Under the pieces are notes generated by a model. It did no database searches. It was not told the origin of the DNA and worked only from the letters and a program-made list of their open reading frames with translations. DNA of 64,000 bases from Shouchella clausii (GTDB lineage: Bacteria > Bacillota > Bacilli > Bacillales > Bacillaceae_D), in the NCBI RefSeq assembly GCF_002250115.1, contig NZ_CP019985.1, positions 3,410,001-3,474,000 of the forward strand, in the 5' to 3' direction. Both the position numbers and the translations under genes were made by a program. Below are positions 34,877 through 43,887 of the stretch, piece by piece; position 1 is the first letter of the stretch, and each line of letters begins with the position of its first letter.

Positions 34877-36173
34877 TCATGTTCACACACTGTCCCCGTA
34901 TAAGTGGTATGGGCAAGTTCGCCATGCCGCGGGGTTGACGATTGAATCAGCTGGGCCGAGAGCATTTATCGGTGAACTGTGCTATATCTGGGCTAGTCCA
35001 GATCAAAAAGGGACTAAAGTCCGAGCTGAAGTCGTTGGTTTTAAGGACGACCGCATTTTGCTCATGCCGCTAGACGATACGAGGCGAATCGCGCCTGGGA
35101 GCTATGTAGAAGGAACGGGAAAGCCGTTAAATGTTGCGTGTGGACCAAGTTTGATTGGCCAAATTGTCAATGGCGTCGGTGAACCATTTTTGCAAAGCAC
35201 GGCCTTGGGAGATACAGACGCCAACTATTCAACAGACAATTCACCTCCAAACCCGCTAGAAAGACCGCGCATTTCCGAAATTATGAGCGTTGGTGTCCGC
35301 GCAATTGACGGGCTGTTGACGATGGGAAAAGGGCAAAGAGTGGGCATTTTTGCTGGCAGCGGTGTAGGGAAGAGCACACTCATGTCGATGATTGCCAAAC
35401 AGTCAGATGCAGATGTGAATGTGATCGCTTTAATTGGTGAACGGGGCAGAGAGGTAAAAGAATTTGTTGAGCGCGACTTAGGAGAGGAAGGGCTGAAAAA
35501 GTCGGTCGTTGTCGTCGCAACATCAGACCAGCCGGCGTTGTTACGAGTGAAAGGAGCGCAAACGGCTACCGCCATTGCTGAATATTTCCGCGACAAGGGC
35601 AAGAATGTCAATTTAATGATGGATTCGGTCACCCGGTTTGCAATGGCGCAGCGCGAAATTGGCTTGGCAATTGGCGAACCACCGACGACAAAAGGCTACC
35701 CTCCTTCTGTTTTTGCGATGATGCCGAAGCTGCTTGAACGGTCAGGTACAAACCAGTCAGGCTCGATCACCGGTTTATACACCGTTCTTGTAGATGGCGA
35801 CGACATGAATGAGCCTATTGCAGATGCCGTGCGAGGGATTCTTGACGGACACTTTGTATTGGACAGGCAACTCGCCAATCGTGGGCAGTATCCAGCCGTT
35901 AATGTTTTAAAAAGCGTTAGCAGGCTAATGAAAGATTTGGTGGAAAACGAGCACCTTCATGCAGCAAAGCTTTTTAGACAGCGTTTAGCAGATTATGAGC
36001 AGTCAGAAGATTTAATTTCGCTGGGAGCTTATAAACAGGGCAGTTCCAAAGACATTGACGCTGCCATTCATGACCATCCAGCTATGCTTGACTTTCTTAA
36101 ACAAGAAGTCGAAGAAAGCGATTCGTTTGCAGAAACGAAAACGAAGCTTATACAACTTTTTAAACGGGAGTGA
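34860..36173 (+). CDS. fliI: Flagellum-specific ATPase FliI
   Basis: About 437 residues, homologous to the F1-ATPase beta subunit; it energises unloading of chaperone-cargo at the export gate. Walker A is GIFAGSGVGKSTLMSMIAKQ. ALIGERGREVKEF, LMMDSVTRFAMAQREIGLAIGEPPTTKGYPPSVFAMMPKLLERSG and the arginine-finger region are intact. TTG 34860 lies 8 bases after GAGGTG and matches family N-termini (QKLIDHVHTLSPYKWYGQV). The frame is open to ATG 34836. The gene overlaps fliH by 17 bases. Confidence 0.96.
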   Translation: MQKLIDHVHTLSPYKWYGQVRHAAGLTIESAGPRAFIGELCYIWASPDQKGTKVRAEVVGFKDDRILLMPLDDTRRIAPGSYVEGTGKPLNVACGPSLIGQIVNGVGEPFLQSTALGDTDANYSTDNSPPNPLERPRISEIMSVGVRAIDGLLTMGKGQRVGIFAGSGVGKSTLMSMIAKQSDADVNVIALIGERGREVKEFVERDLGEEGLKKSVVVVATSDQPALLRVKGAQTATAIAEYFRDKGKNVNLMMDSVTRFAMAQREIGLAIGEPPTTKGYPPSVFAMMPKLLERSGTNQSGSITGLYTVLVDGDDMNEPIADAVRGILDGHFVLDRQLANRGQYPAVNVLKSVSRLMKDLVENEHLHAAKLFRQRLADYEQSEDLISLGAYKQGSSKDIDAAIHDHPAMLDFLKQEVEESDSFAETKTKLIQLFKRE

Positions 36174-36176
36174 CGC

Positions 36177-36626
36177 TTGCAAATGGCCTTTCAATTTTCG
36201 TTACAAACAGCGATGGATGTATGCAAGCAAGAAAAAGAAGCAGCCCATAAGCAATACGAAGTGGCTGTTGACGCATTTGAATCTGAGGCAATGGCGCTGT
36301 TCCGTTTGCTAAAGCAAAAAGAAGATGTACAAGCGGCGACCGAGAAGATGCTGGTTGAAAAAGCGTCGGTTTCCGATTTGCTTATTAGCCAGGCGTGTTT
36401 AGACGGACTGCAGCAGCAAATTGGAAAACAACAGCTGCGAACTGACCAAGCTAGGGTTGATATGCTTCAAAAGAAAGCGACGTTCCAGCAACATGCCGTC
36501 TCGTATAAACAATATGAACGGTTGAAAGAAAAGAAACGCCTTGAACAAAAACAAGCAGAAAACCGCCGGGAGCAACAACTGATGGATGAGTTGTGCGTGA
36601 CCCGGTTCAAAAGGAAATTTGCCTAA
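36177..36626 (+). CDS. fliJ: Flagellar export chaperone FliJ
   Basis: 149 residues of almost continuous coiled coil, FQFSLQTAMDVCKQEKEAAHKQYEVAVD at the start and YKQYERLKEKKRLEQKQAENRREQQLMDELCVTRF at the end, as in FliJ, the gamma-like stalk protein of the FliI ring. TTG 36177 has GGGAG 6 bases upstream; ATG 36183 is the alternative. Its TAA is directly followed by the ATG of the next gene. Confidence 0.92.
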   Translation: MQMAFQFSLQTAMDVCKQEKEAAHKQYEVAVDAFESEAMALFRLLKQKEDVQAATEKMLVEKASVSDLLISQACLDGLQQQIGKQQLRTDQARVDMLQKKATFQQHAVSYKQYERLKEKKRLEQKQAENRREQQLMDELCVTRFKRKFA

Positions 36627-37187
36627 ATGAAAGAGAAACCGACAAAAAAACGCTGGACTGTGATTTTTGCTTTTGCCGTTCCGTTTTTTGTCATCGTCCT
36701 TGCTGCGCTGTTTTTTATCGGCCCTTTGCTAGGGTTTTCGCCAATGGACAGCATTAAAAATGCATTCGGGTTTCATACGAATAACCAGGCAGAGAATGAG
36801 TGGCAAAAAAAGTATGAGCAGTTGGAAGGCGAACTGCTCGATTTGCAAACACAGTTGCAGGAGCTCTCCAATGAGCTCGAAGTGAAAAATGCTGAACTAG
36901 CAGAAGCGCAAGGACAGCTTGATGACATCGAGGCAAACGAGGACGAGGCAAGCGCTAATGTGGAAACTGAAAACATGCTTGAAGAAGGCAACTTGACAGC
37001 TGTATTAAAGACATATGAACAAATGACGCCAAAGCGTGCAGCTGCATTGCTCGATGAAATGAATGAAGAAGAAGCTTATCGCCATGTGGCTGCTATGAAA
37101 GATCAACTACGTGGCTCGATTCTTGCGAAAATGCCGGAAGAAAAGGCGGCCCGGTTTTTAGAAAGACTTGCGCAAGAAGGGGGGTAG
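36627..37187 (+). CDS. ylxF: MotE/YlxF-type flagellar protein with MgtE N-domain
   Basis: 186-residue bitopic protein: basic N-terminus, one membrane span (about 13-33), a heptad-rich coiled coil (about 60-110, ELLDLQTQLQELSNELEVKNAEL) and a C-terminal MgtE_N-like domain (TYEQMTPKRAAALLDEMNEEEAYRHVAAMKDQLRGSILAKMPEEKAARFLERL). Such proteins (YlxF, MotE) help stator or basal-body assembly in some species; the exact role in Bacillus is not settled. It sits between fliJ and fliK as in Bacillus. Confidence 0.88.
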   Translation: MKEKPTKKRWTVIFAFAVPFFVIVLAALFFIGPLLGFSPMDSIKNAFGFHTNNQAENEWQKKYEQLEGELLDLQTQLQELSNELEVKNAELAEAQGQLDDIEANEDEASANVETENMLEEGNLTAVLKTYEQMTPKRAAALLDEMNEEEAYRHVAAMKDQLRGSILAKMPEEKAARFLERLAQEGG

Positions 37188-37195
37188 ACGCAAAC

Positions 37196-38770
37196 GTGCA
37201 CATTACACAAATGGTGAATGAAATCGCAACATCACGACCGTTAAGCCAGGTGAAAGGACGAAGCCAATCGTTTTCTGATCTTCTAATAAATAAGGCTTCA
37301 TCGTCTGCTGAAGGGCGAAACACGATTTTTCTTCCTCTTGAAACCAATACAGACGAGTTGGACAACGACGTTGAAACGTCGGCACCAAACGATGAACAAG
37401 CAAATGACACTGATTTAAGTGGGATTGCCGTTGAAAATCAGGTGAATTCAAATCAGATGCCAGTAGGCACTGTGGACTTTGGCCAGCCTAGTGTTGTGAA
37501 TGAAGAAGGTGGTAGCAAGCCCGCTCCAGTGGACTCGACAAGTTGGGATTTAGGCAAAACCACGACGGGTGCTTCCCATGCAGCGTTGACCGAGGCAACA
37601 TCGAGTGCAGAAGCAGGTGAGCGGTTAGAGAAACTTGCACAGGTGCCGGAGGAAAAGGACAGTGCTAGCGGTAAACCTGCTCTAAGCCAAGATGAACTTA
37701 AAGACATAGCCGTTGATAGTAAAACAAGTGAAAAGGAACCGTCACTCCGGCAAGTCGCTCCTCCTCCTTTACAGGACATAGAGACGGAACCGACTAAGGA
37801 AGAAAACCGAGCATTTAGTGATAAAAATCAACAAATGGCTCCTGACCGTCCGGCCCCTTTGCCGCAAGGCGGCGACAAAACAGAGCCTGAAAATAGGGCG
37901 GAGTCGCTGAAGCAGGAACAAGAAGTTGCACCTTTAACAAAGGAGAAGGCAAATCCAAGTGACGTGATAAAAGCCAGCACGAACGATGCAGAGTCGCAAG
38001 TCGTTTCAAATTCAAGCGTGAAAGACGAGTCTCCTGCTAGGACAGAAGCAGAGCAGACCCAAGTTTTTAAAAATGAACCAAACAAGCTTGCTAATCATGA
38101 AGAAAATGAGTTACATACTGGGCGAAATAAGGCGACAACGTTAGCCGATTCTCAGGCAGAAGGGGAATTCGTACAAGCAGACTCTAACAAGCGAATCGTT
38201 CGTGAAAAGGAGCCAAGCACTGCGCCGCGCATCATAGAGGGTCCTAACAAACAACCGCATAACGGCACAGGAATGGCTAGCACTCAAACAGGAATTGAAG
38301 GAAGCGTTGCTGTAGAAGCCACGAAACTACCAAGTGGGAAAAGTGCGCTGCCTCCTATGCTGGCTAAGCAGCTCGAACGAGTGCTAAGAGCGGCTGTATT
38401 AAAGCAACATGGAGATGGTGCGCTGCAATTGACGGTTAAGCTTCATCCAGAATCACTTGGACGTTTGCATGTACAACTGCTCCATTCAAGCCAAGGGCTA
38501 GTCGTCAAACTGCTTGCTGATAAAAAAGCAACCGCAGAAACGCTAGAGCGGGCTCTCCCTGGATTAAGGCAAATGTTTAACCAAGACACCGCGTTTGAAA
38601 TCGGGCCAATTGATGAAGATGGGGACGAGCAAAGCAATGGTGAAAGCGGACAGGAAGGCGGGCGAAAGCAACCGGAAGAAGAGGTTGGCGAACAACGGAA
38701 GCAGCATTCATTTTCAGATTGGATGAGTCAAAAACAAGGAGAAGGAGAGGGAGCGGATGACGCAAGTTGA
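37196..38770 (+). CDS. fliK: Flagellar hook-length control protein FliK
   Basis: 524 residues. The first 370 form a low-complexity Glu/Ser/Thr/Pro-rich ruler without cysteine. The last 140 hold the Flg_hook domain (MLAKQLERVLRAAVLKQHGDGALQLTVKLHPESLGRLHVQLLHSS, LERALPGLRQMF), the switch that changes export specificity from hook to filament. GTG start after a G-rich GGGGGG site. It overlaps flgD by 14 bases. The ruler region diverges quickly between species, so its length fits hook length rather than homology. Confidence 0.95.
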   Translation: MHITQMVNEIATSRPLSQVKGRSQSFSDLLINKASSSAEGRNTIFLPLETNTDELDNDVETSAPNDEQANDTDLSGIAVENQVNSNQMPVGTVDFGQPSVVNEEGGSKPAPVDSTSWDLGKTTTGASHAALTEATSSAEAGERLEKLAQVPEEKDSASGKPALSQDELKDIAVDSKTSEKEPSLRQVAPPPLQDIETEPTKEENRAFSDKNQQMAPDRPAPLPQGGDKTEPENRAESLKQEQEVAPLTKEKANPSDVIKASTNDAESQVVSNSSVKDESPARTEAEQTQVFKNEPNKLANHEENELHTGRNKATTLADSQAEGEFVQADSNKRIVREKEPSTAPRIIEGPNKQPHNGTGMASTQTGIEGSVAVEATKLPSGKSALPPMLAKQLERVLRAAVLKQHGDGALQLTVKLHPESLGRLHVQLLHSSQGLVVKLLADKKATAETLERALPGLRQMFNQDTAFEIGPIDEDGDEQSNGESGQEGGRKQPEEEVGEQRKQHSFSDWMSQKQGEGEGADDAS

Positions 38771-39191
38771 CCCATCGTTGTGGCTTTCCTCGTCACAAAA
38801 CCAACAGCGGCAACCAAACAATGCACTTGGCCAAGACGCGTTTTTGAAGCTTTTGATTACACAATTGCAAAACCAAGACCCGAGCAACCCGATAGAAGAT
38901 CGGGAGTTTATCGCCCAATTAGCAACTTTTTCCCAGTTGGAGCAGCTCACGAAACTGAATAGCACGATGGAATATATGTACTATGAGCAAAAAAGCCAGC
39001 AATTGATGGCGCTAAGCGAGTTAATCGGCAAATCGGTTGAATGGCTTAACGAAAAAGACAAAGTCGAGCAAGCAACAGTGACTGGAGTTAAATACAGCGA
39101 GTCTGGGGACTTGCTCGTGCAAATCGATGATGACAAGTGGATTGAGGCAAGCAATTTAATTTCAATTATTAAACCAACATCAAACGAGTAA
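38757..39191 (+). CDS. flgD: Flagellar hook-capping scaffold FlgD
   Basis: 144 residues. FlgD caps the growing hook. The conserved N-terminal half is seen: LGQDAFLKLLITQLQNQDPSNPIEDREFIAQLATFSQLEQLTKLN, then MALSELIGKSVEW. The protein is short, lacking the long Ig-like domain of enterobacterial FlgD, as usual in Bacillus. The ATG overlaps the fliK end with AAGGAGAAGGAGAGG upstream. flgE follows after 15 bases. Confidence 0.96.
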   Translation: MTQVDPSLWLSSSQNQQRQPNNALGQDAFLKLLITQLQNQDPSNPIEDREFIAQLATFSQLEQLTKLNSTMEYMYYEQKSQQLMALSELIGKSVEWLNEKDKVEQATVTGVKYSESGDLLVQIDDDKWIEASNLISIIKPTSNE

Positions 39192-39206
39192 AGGAGACGA
39201 TCCGTT

Positions 39207-40010
39207 ATGATTCGTTCTATGTATTCAGGCATCTCAGGTATGAAAGGTTTCCAAACAAAGCTAGACGTTGTCGGTAATAACATTGCTAACGTAAATACAC
39301 ATGGTTTCAAAAAAGGGCGCGTCATGTTTCAAGATATGGTTAGCCAGCAAGTACAAGGGCCAATGGCCGCAACTCCTGACCGTGGTGGCGTCAATAGCAA
39401 GCAAATTGGGTCTGGTTCAATGGTTGGCGCAATTGACACGGTTCATACTGGAGGAGGCAACCAATATACAGGGCGTGAATTGGACTTAGCGATAAATGGC
39501 GATGGCTACTTTGCAGTTCAAGTCGGAGCCGATACGTTTTATACGCGTGCTGGAAATATTTATGTCGACCATGACGGCAATGTTGTCAATAGCTCAGGCG
39601 CCTTTTTGTTAGGGCCAAATGGAAACAGGTTGCAAATTGAGCCGGAAGTTCTGGATAACATGCAAAGTATTTCTGTTAACAAGCAAGGTGAAATCGTCAT
39701 TTCTGTCCAAGGCCAAGACGATCCAGTAACACTACAAATTGGCGTTGCCAGCTTTTCGAATCCAGAAGGGTTAAATAGCGCGGGTGGATCGCTATTTACA
39801 GCAACACCAGCATCAGGCCCTGCCAATATGGTTGTCCCAGGAACACAAGGCACTGGTGACATTCAGTCTGGTTATTTAGAAATGTCGAATGTGGACCTCG
39901 CTGATGAATTTTCGGAAATGATCGTCGCCCAGCGTGGTTTTCAAGCTAACTCCCGGATCATTACGACTTCAGATGAAATTTTACAAGAACTTGTCAACTT
40001 AAAACGATAG
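39207..40010 (+). CDS. flgE: Flagellar hook protein FlgE (formerly FlgG in Bacillus)
   Basis: 267-residue hook or rod-hook structural protein. The N-terminal MIRSMYSGISGMKGFQTKLDVVGNNIANVNTHGFKKGR and the C-terminal QSGYLEMSNVDLADEFSEMIVAQRGFQANSRIITTSDEILQELVNLK are the signature ends of the FlgE/F/G group. The middle (about 75-215) is the exposed domain. Position after flgD and before swrD identifies it as the Bacillus hook gene. AAAGGAGACG precedes ATG. Confidence 0.96.
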   Translation: MIRSMYSGISGMKGFQTKLDVVGNNIANVNTHGFKKGRVMFQDMVSQQVQGPMAATPDRGGVNSKQIGSGSMVGAIDTVHTGGGNQYTGRELDLAINGDGYFAVQVGADTFYTRAGNIYVDHDGNVVNSSGAFLLGPNGNRLQIEPEVLDNMQSISVNKQGEIVISVQGQDDPVTLQIGVASFSNPEGLNSAGGSLFTATPASGPANMVVPGTQGTGDIQSGYLEMSNVDLADEFSEMIVAQRGFQANSRIITTSDEILQELVNLKR

Positions 40011-40019
40011 GTGACTGGC

Positions 40020-40235
40020 ATGATTCCATTAACGCGCTTAAACGGGCAACGGCTGTTGTTAAATTTGTTGTTGATCGAAAAAGTAGAAGCGTTGCCTGAT
40101 ACAACGATCACGCTTGTAAATGGAAAAAAGCTCGTCGTTGCCGATGACATGGAACAAGTCGGCCAAGCGATCAACAACCGCATGGCCGAGATCGGCCTTG
40201 TCGGAAGCTACAAAAGGGAGGATTTATCAGGTTGA
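40020..40235 (+). CDS. swrD: SwrD/FlbD-family swarming motility protein (YlzI)
   Basis: 71 residues: [40 protein letters not shown], the FlbD-family core. In Bacillus subtilis SwrD raises flagellar motor torque. ATG 40020 is set by AGGTGA 5 bases upstream and by the family N-terminus; the GTG at 40011 lies inside that site. The stop overlaps the fliL start (TTGA). Confidence 0.93.
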   Translation: MIPLTRLNGQRLLLNLLLIEKVEALPDTTITLVNGKKLVVADDMEQVGQAINNRMAEIGLVGSYKREDLSG

Positions 40236-40663
40236 AAAAAAACCGTGTAATTGGCGTAGCGTTCAGCCTCTTGCTCACCGGAGTCGTCATAGTTGCAGGG
40301 CTCTATATGCTTGGCATTGGCCCTTTTGCTCAAAACAAGGCGAGCGGTGCGCCAACGATAGAGGACATTAATGAGCGCTCATTTGATACAGAAGAAATTA
40401 CGACCAATTTAAAGTCAGGGGAATTCATCCGCGCTCAATTTCGGATTGAACTCGATCACAAAGACACACTTACGGACATCGATAAAAGAGGGTTCCAGGT
40501 GAATAATGTCATTTTGCTGACACTTGCAGAAATGTCTGCAGAGGACTTGGTCGGTGAAGAGGGGCTAGCCGAGCTGCAGGAAACGATACAGACAAAATTA
40601 AACGACCATTTAGAACAAGGCACTGTCAAAGCTGTTTATACGACAGTGAAAGTGGTCCAATAA
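40232..40663 (+). CDS. fliL: Flagellar basal-body-associated protein FliL
   Basis: 143-residue single-span protein around the stators. A basic N-terminus and membrane span (about 5-28) precede the stomatin-like periplasmic domain ([66 protein letters not shown]). TTG start with AAGGGAGGA about 10 bases upstream. It is between swrD and fliM as in Bacillus. Confidence 0.95.
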   Translation: MKKNRVIGVAFSLLLTGVVIVAGLYMLGIGPFAQNKASGAPTIEDINERSFDTEEITTNLKSGEFIRAQFRIELDHKDTLTDIDKRGFQVNNVILLTLAEMSAEDLVGEEGLAELQETIQTKLNDHLEQGTVKAVYTTVKVVQ

Positions 40664-40681
40664 CAAAAATGAGGTGCTCTA

Positions 40682-41671
40682 ATGGCTGATGTGCTGTCTC
40701 AAGGTGAGATTGATGCGCTCCTTTCTGCTTTGACGACTGGAGAAATGGATGCCGAAGAGTTATTAAAACTAGAGTCAGAGAAGAAAGTTCGGGTTTATGA
40801 TTTTAAACGAGCGCTACGCTTTTCAAAAGACCAAATTCGGAACTTATCCCGCATCCATGAAAATTACGCGCGGTTGTTGACAACCAATTTATCGGCCAAG
40901 CTCCGTTCGCTTGTGCAAATCCAAGTAGCCTCTGTCGAACAGGTTCCATACGAAGAGTATGTCCGCAGCATACCGACAATGACATTTTTGAACGTGATTG
41001 AGCCTATACCATTAAATGGACGGGTCTTAATTGAAATTAATCCTAATATCGCCTACGCCATGTTTGACCGTGTACTTGGCGGACATGGGATGAGCTTTAA
41101 TAAAATTGATAATTTGACAGAAATTGAGACGAAAATTTTATCAGGGCTATTTGAATCGATGCTGGCAAGTTTCGCTGAAGCTTGGACGACTGTAATTGAA
41201 ATGGAGCCGATCACCGAAAACATTGAAGTGAATCCCCATTTTTTGCAGCTCGTGTCACCGAACGAAACGGTTGTTGTCATTTCGCTGTCAACAAGCATTG
41301 CCAATACGACAGGGCTCATGACGATCTGTTTGCCCCATGTCGTATTAGAAGAAATATTGCCGAAATTAACGAGCCACCATTGGTTTCAAGAACAGCGCGG
41401 TGCCCTTTCGACAGAAGATAAAGCATTGTTAAACAAACAAGTCCGGCAAACGACGCTTGAAGTTGCCGTCGAACTTGGACGTTCAACGATTACGATTGAA
41501 GAATTTCTTCGCCTTGCTAAAGGGGATGTCGTTGCTTTAAACCAGCTAATTGATGAACCACTTGATGTGCTCGTAGGCGGTGAAAAGAAATTTAGCGGCC
41601 AGCCAGGAGTAAAGAGAGACCGGATGGCTTTGCAAGTGACTGACGTATTAGGAGGAACGGATGATGAATGA
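40682..41671 (+). CDS. fliM: Flagellar motor switch protein FliM
   Basis: 329-residue C-ring protein that binds phosphorylated CheY. The CheY-binding N-terminal peptide is LSQGEIDALLSALTTGEM. The middle CheC-like domain (YDFKRALRFSKDQIRNLSRIHENYARLLTTNLS, ILIEINPNIAYAMFDRVLGG) and the C-terminal SpoA domain (LGRSTITIEEFLRLAKGDVVALNQLIDEPLDVLVGGEKKFSGQPG) are complete. It overlaps fliY by 11 bases. Confidence 0.98.
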   Translation: MADVLSQGEIDALLSALTTGEMDAEELLKLESEKKVRVYDFKRALRFSKDQIRNLSRIHENYARLLTTNLSAKLRSLVQIQVASVEQVPYEEYVRSIPTMTFLNVIEPIPLNGRVLIEINPNIAYAMFDRVLGGHGMSFNKIDNLTEIETKILSGLFESMLASFAEAWTTVIEMEPITENIEVNPHFLQLVSPNETVVVISLSTSIANTTGLMTICLPHVVLEEILPKLTSHHWFQEQRGALSTEDKALLNKQVRQTTLEVAVELGRSTITIEEFLRLAKGDVVALNQLIDEPLDVLVGGEKKFSGQPGVKRDRMALQVTDVLGGTDDE

Positions 41672-42851
41672 CAAGCCGCTTTCCCAGGAAGAAATAAACG
41701 AATTGTTAAAGGGGCTCCAGGATGGCGAAGCTCCCGAAGAGGCTGGGCAACAGGAAGTCCATGAAGGCGAATCCCAGCCAGAAGAAACACAGACGGAGCC
41801 CCCGGATATTAACGAGTTTTTAACTCCCATGGAGCAAGACACGATCGGCGAAATCGGCAATATTTCCTTTGGTAGTTCGGCGACTGCGTTATCAGCACTG
41901 TTGAATCAAAAAGTCGAAATTACGACACCGGTTGTATCGGCAGTCAGCTCAGACATGTTGCGCCAGCTTTTTCCACGGCCGAACGTCATTGTCCATGTCA
42001 AATACACAGAGGGATTCGAAGGCTCGAACTTATTTGTGATTACGACTGATGACGCAGCGATCATTGCAGATCTCATGCTTGGAGGAAATGGGGAAAACCC
42101 TGACCCAGAATTGTCGGAGATGCATTTAAGTGCAGTCCAAGAAGCGATGAACCAAATGATGGGCTCTGCCTCAACGTCGATGTCGACGTTATTCAATCGT
42201 CGTGTCGACATTTCGCCGCCTAAAGTGGAAGTGATCGAATTTGATGAACAGTCGCGGACGGAGTATGTTCCCGATGGTGAAGATTTGATTGCGATTTCGT
42301 TTTCTCTTCGCGTTGGCGATCTGATTGATTCAAAGTTAATGCAACTTATTAGCGTTCCTTTCAGCAAAGATTACGCAAACGCCTTGCTTGGCGGTGGCGC
42401 CACCGAAGAAGCGCCAGTGCAAGAGGCACAACCGTTGCCTGAACCTGCTCCGTCCATTGGCGGGCATGGAGATGGCACAAGTGCTGGGCGAGTGAACCAG
42501 CATATTGGCCAAAGGGTAAAAGACGCTGAGCAAGTCGTGGAAAAAGCGGTGTTCTCTAATTTTGAGACAACAAAGCCAGACGAAGCAGAAATGCAAAACT
42601 TAGACATGCTCTTAGACATACCGCTGGAAGTTAAAGTGGAATTGGGACGTACGAAAAAAACGATCCGTGAAATTTTGTCGATTGCGCAAGGATCGATTAT
42701 TGAACTTGATAAGTTGGCAGGTGAGCCGGTCGATGTGCTTATCAATGACAAGTTGATTGCCAAAGGCGAAGTGGTCGTAATTGACGAAAACTTTGGCGTG
42801 CGGATTACAGACATTGTTAGCAAAAAAGACCGTCTTACCCACTTGCGTTAA
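41661..42851 (+). CDS. fliY: Flagellar motor switch phosphatase FliY
   Basis: 396 residues. It combines a CheY-binding N-terminal peptide (LSQEEINELLKGLQDG), a CheC-like CheY-P phosphatase domain with two active-site motifs (MEQDTIGEIGNISFGSSATAL and LSAVQEAMNQMMGSAS), a Pro/Glu/Gln linker (about 245-290) and the FliN/SpoA C-terminus (LDIPLEVKVELGRTKKTIREILSIAQGSIIELDKLAGEPVDVLIND). This arrangement is specific to Firmicutes. GGAGGAACGG precedes ATG. Confidence 0.98.
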   Translation: MMNDKPLSQEEINELLKGLQDGEAPEEAGQQEVHEGESQPEETQTEPPDINEFLTPMEQDTIGEIGNISFGSSATALSALLNQKVEITTPVVSAVSSDMLRQLFPRPNVIVHVKYTEGFEGSNLFVITTDDAAIIADLMLGGNGENPDPELSEMHLSAVQEAMNQMMGSASTSMSTLFNRRVDISPPKVEVIEFDEQSRTEYVPDGEDLIAISFSLRVGDLIDSKLMQLISVPFSKDYANALLGGGATEEAPVQEAQPLPEPAPSIGGHGDGTSAGRVNQHIGQRVKDAEQVVEKAVFSNFETTKPDEAEMQNLDMLLDIPLEVKVELGRTKKTIREILSIAQGSIIELDKLAGEPVDVLINDKLIAKGEVVVIDENFGVRITDIVSKKDRLTHLR

Positions 42852-42896
42852 CTTTTATCTATCTTAAGAAATCAACATATAGAAAGAGGGCTTTTC

Positions 42897-43259
42897 ATGT
42901 CAAAAAAAGTATTGGTTGTTGATGATGCAGCATTTATGCGCATGATGCTTAAAGACATTTTAACAAAGAACGGTTATAACGTAGTTGGAGAAGCCAATGA
43001 TGGCAACCAAGCAGTTGAAAAATATAAGGAACTATCCCCTGACTTAGTGACGATGGATATTACGATGCCGGAAAAAGACGGAATTTCGGCGCTGAAAGAG
43101 ATTAAACAGTATGATCCGAGTGCCAAAGTGATTATGTGCTCGGCGATGGGCCAACAAGCAATGGTCATTGACGCGATCCAAGAAGGCGCAAAAGATTTTA
43201 TCGTAAAACCATTTCAGGCGGATCGAGTGATCGATGCGATTTCTAAAACGCTTAGTTAA
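42897..43259 (+). CDS. cheY: Chemotaxis response regulator CheY
   Basis: 120-residue single receiver domain. The acid pocket Asp9/Asp10 (VLVVDDAAFMR), phospho-acceptor Asp54 (LVTMDITMPEKDG), the Ser of MCSAMG and Lys104 (DFIVKPF) are all intact. In Bacillus, phosphorylated CheY promotes counter-clockwise smooth swimming. GAAAGAGGGC lies before ATG. The stop lies inside the start of fliO (26-base overlap). Its kinase gene cheA is not in this window. Confidence 0.98.
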   Translation: MSKKVLVVDDAAFMRMMLKDILTKNGYNVVGEANDGNQAVEKYKELSPDLVTMDITMPEKDGISALKEIKQYDPSAKVIMCSAMGQQAMVIDAIQEGAKDFIVKPFQADRVIDAISKTLS

Positions 43260-43887
43260 CGTTTCGTCTATCATTGCGCTGGCCCTGCTACTCGTTGGTT
43301 TAGCAGGGTTCAGCCCCGCTGAAGCAAAGGACTGTAGCGTCAATGACGTGCTCGAGAACGGCGAATGCGATGAGGAACTGGCCAATGAAGAAGTGAAAGA
43401 AGCCGAAGCTGAGGCGGAAGCGCTCATGGAGCCGCCTTGGCTCAGCTTTGTCAAGATGATCGCGGCGCTTCTTGTTGTCATAGCTCTGTTATATGGGCTG
43501 TTGCGCTTTGTGAACAAACGGGCGAAAACATTTCAAGAAACAAAGGCGCTTCATCTCGTCTCTGGCGTTTCTCTTGGCCAAAACAAATCCGTTCAGTTGG
43601 TTAAAGTCGGGGAAACATTATTGGTTGTGGGCGTCGGTGATCAAGTGCAATTGCTAAAAGAAATTACCGATCCAGACGAAATAACGGCCATTCTCGCCAA
43701 ACAGCAAGCTGGGGATGAGGAACCGTTTCTCGGTCATGCTTTAGGAACCATGAAAGCGGCGTTCTCGAAAAAAGCAGGCACTGCACCACCGACGTTCCAA
43801 CACATTTTAAGGGACAAGCTTGCGGCTTCCAAGCAAGAACTGCAAGACACACGCCAGGCATTTATAGAAAAGAGGAAGGACCGATGA
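43234..43887 (+). CDS. fliO: Flagellar biosynthesis protein FliO (FliZ)
   Basis: 217 residues. FliO assists assembly of the FliP ring in the export gate. A cleavable-looking signal (LKRLVNVSSIIALALLLVGLAGFSPAEA) is followed by an acidic periplasmic part, a membrane span (about 70-90) and the FliO core (VNKRAKTFQETKALHLVSGVSLGQNKSVQLVKVGETLLVVGVGDQVQLLKEI). The start overlaps cheY in another frame, and the end overlaps fliP by 4 bases. Confidence 0.93.
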   Translation: MRFLKRLVNVSSIIALALLLVGLAGFSPAEAKDCSVNDVLENGECDEELANEEVKEAEAEAEALMEPPWLSFVKMIAALLVVIALLYGLLRFVNKRAKTFQETKALHLVSGVSLGQNKSVQLVKVGETLLVVGVGDQVQLLKEITDPDEITAILAKQQAGDEEPFLGHALGTMKAAFSKKAGTAPPTFQHILRDKLAASKQELQDTRQAFIEKRKDR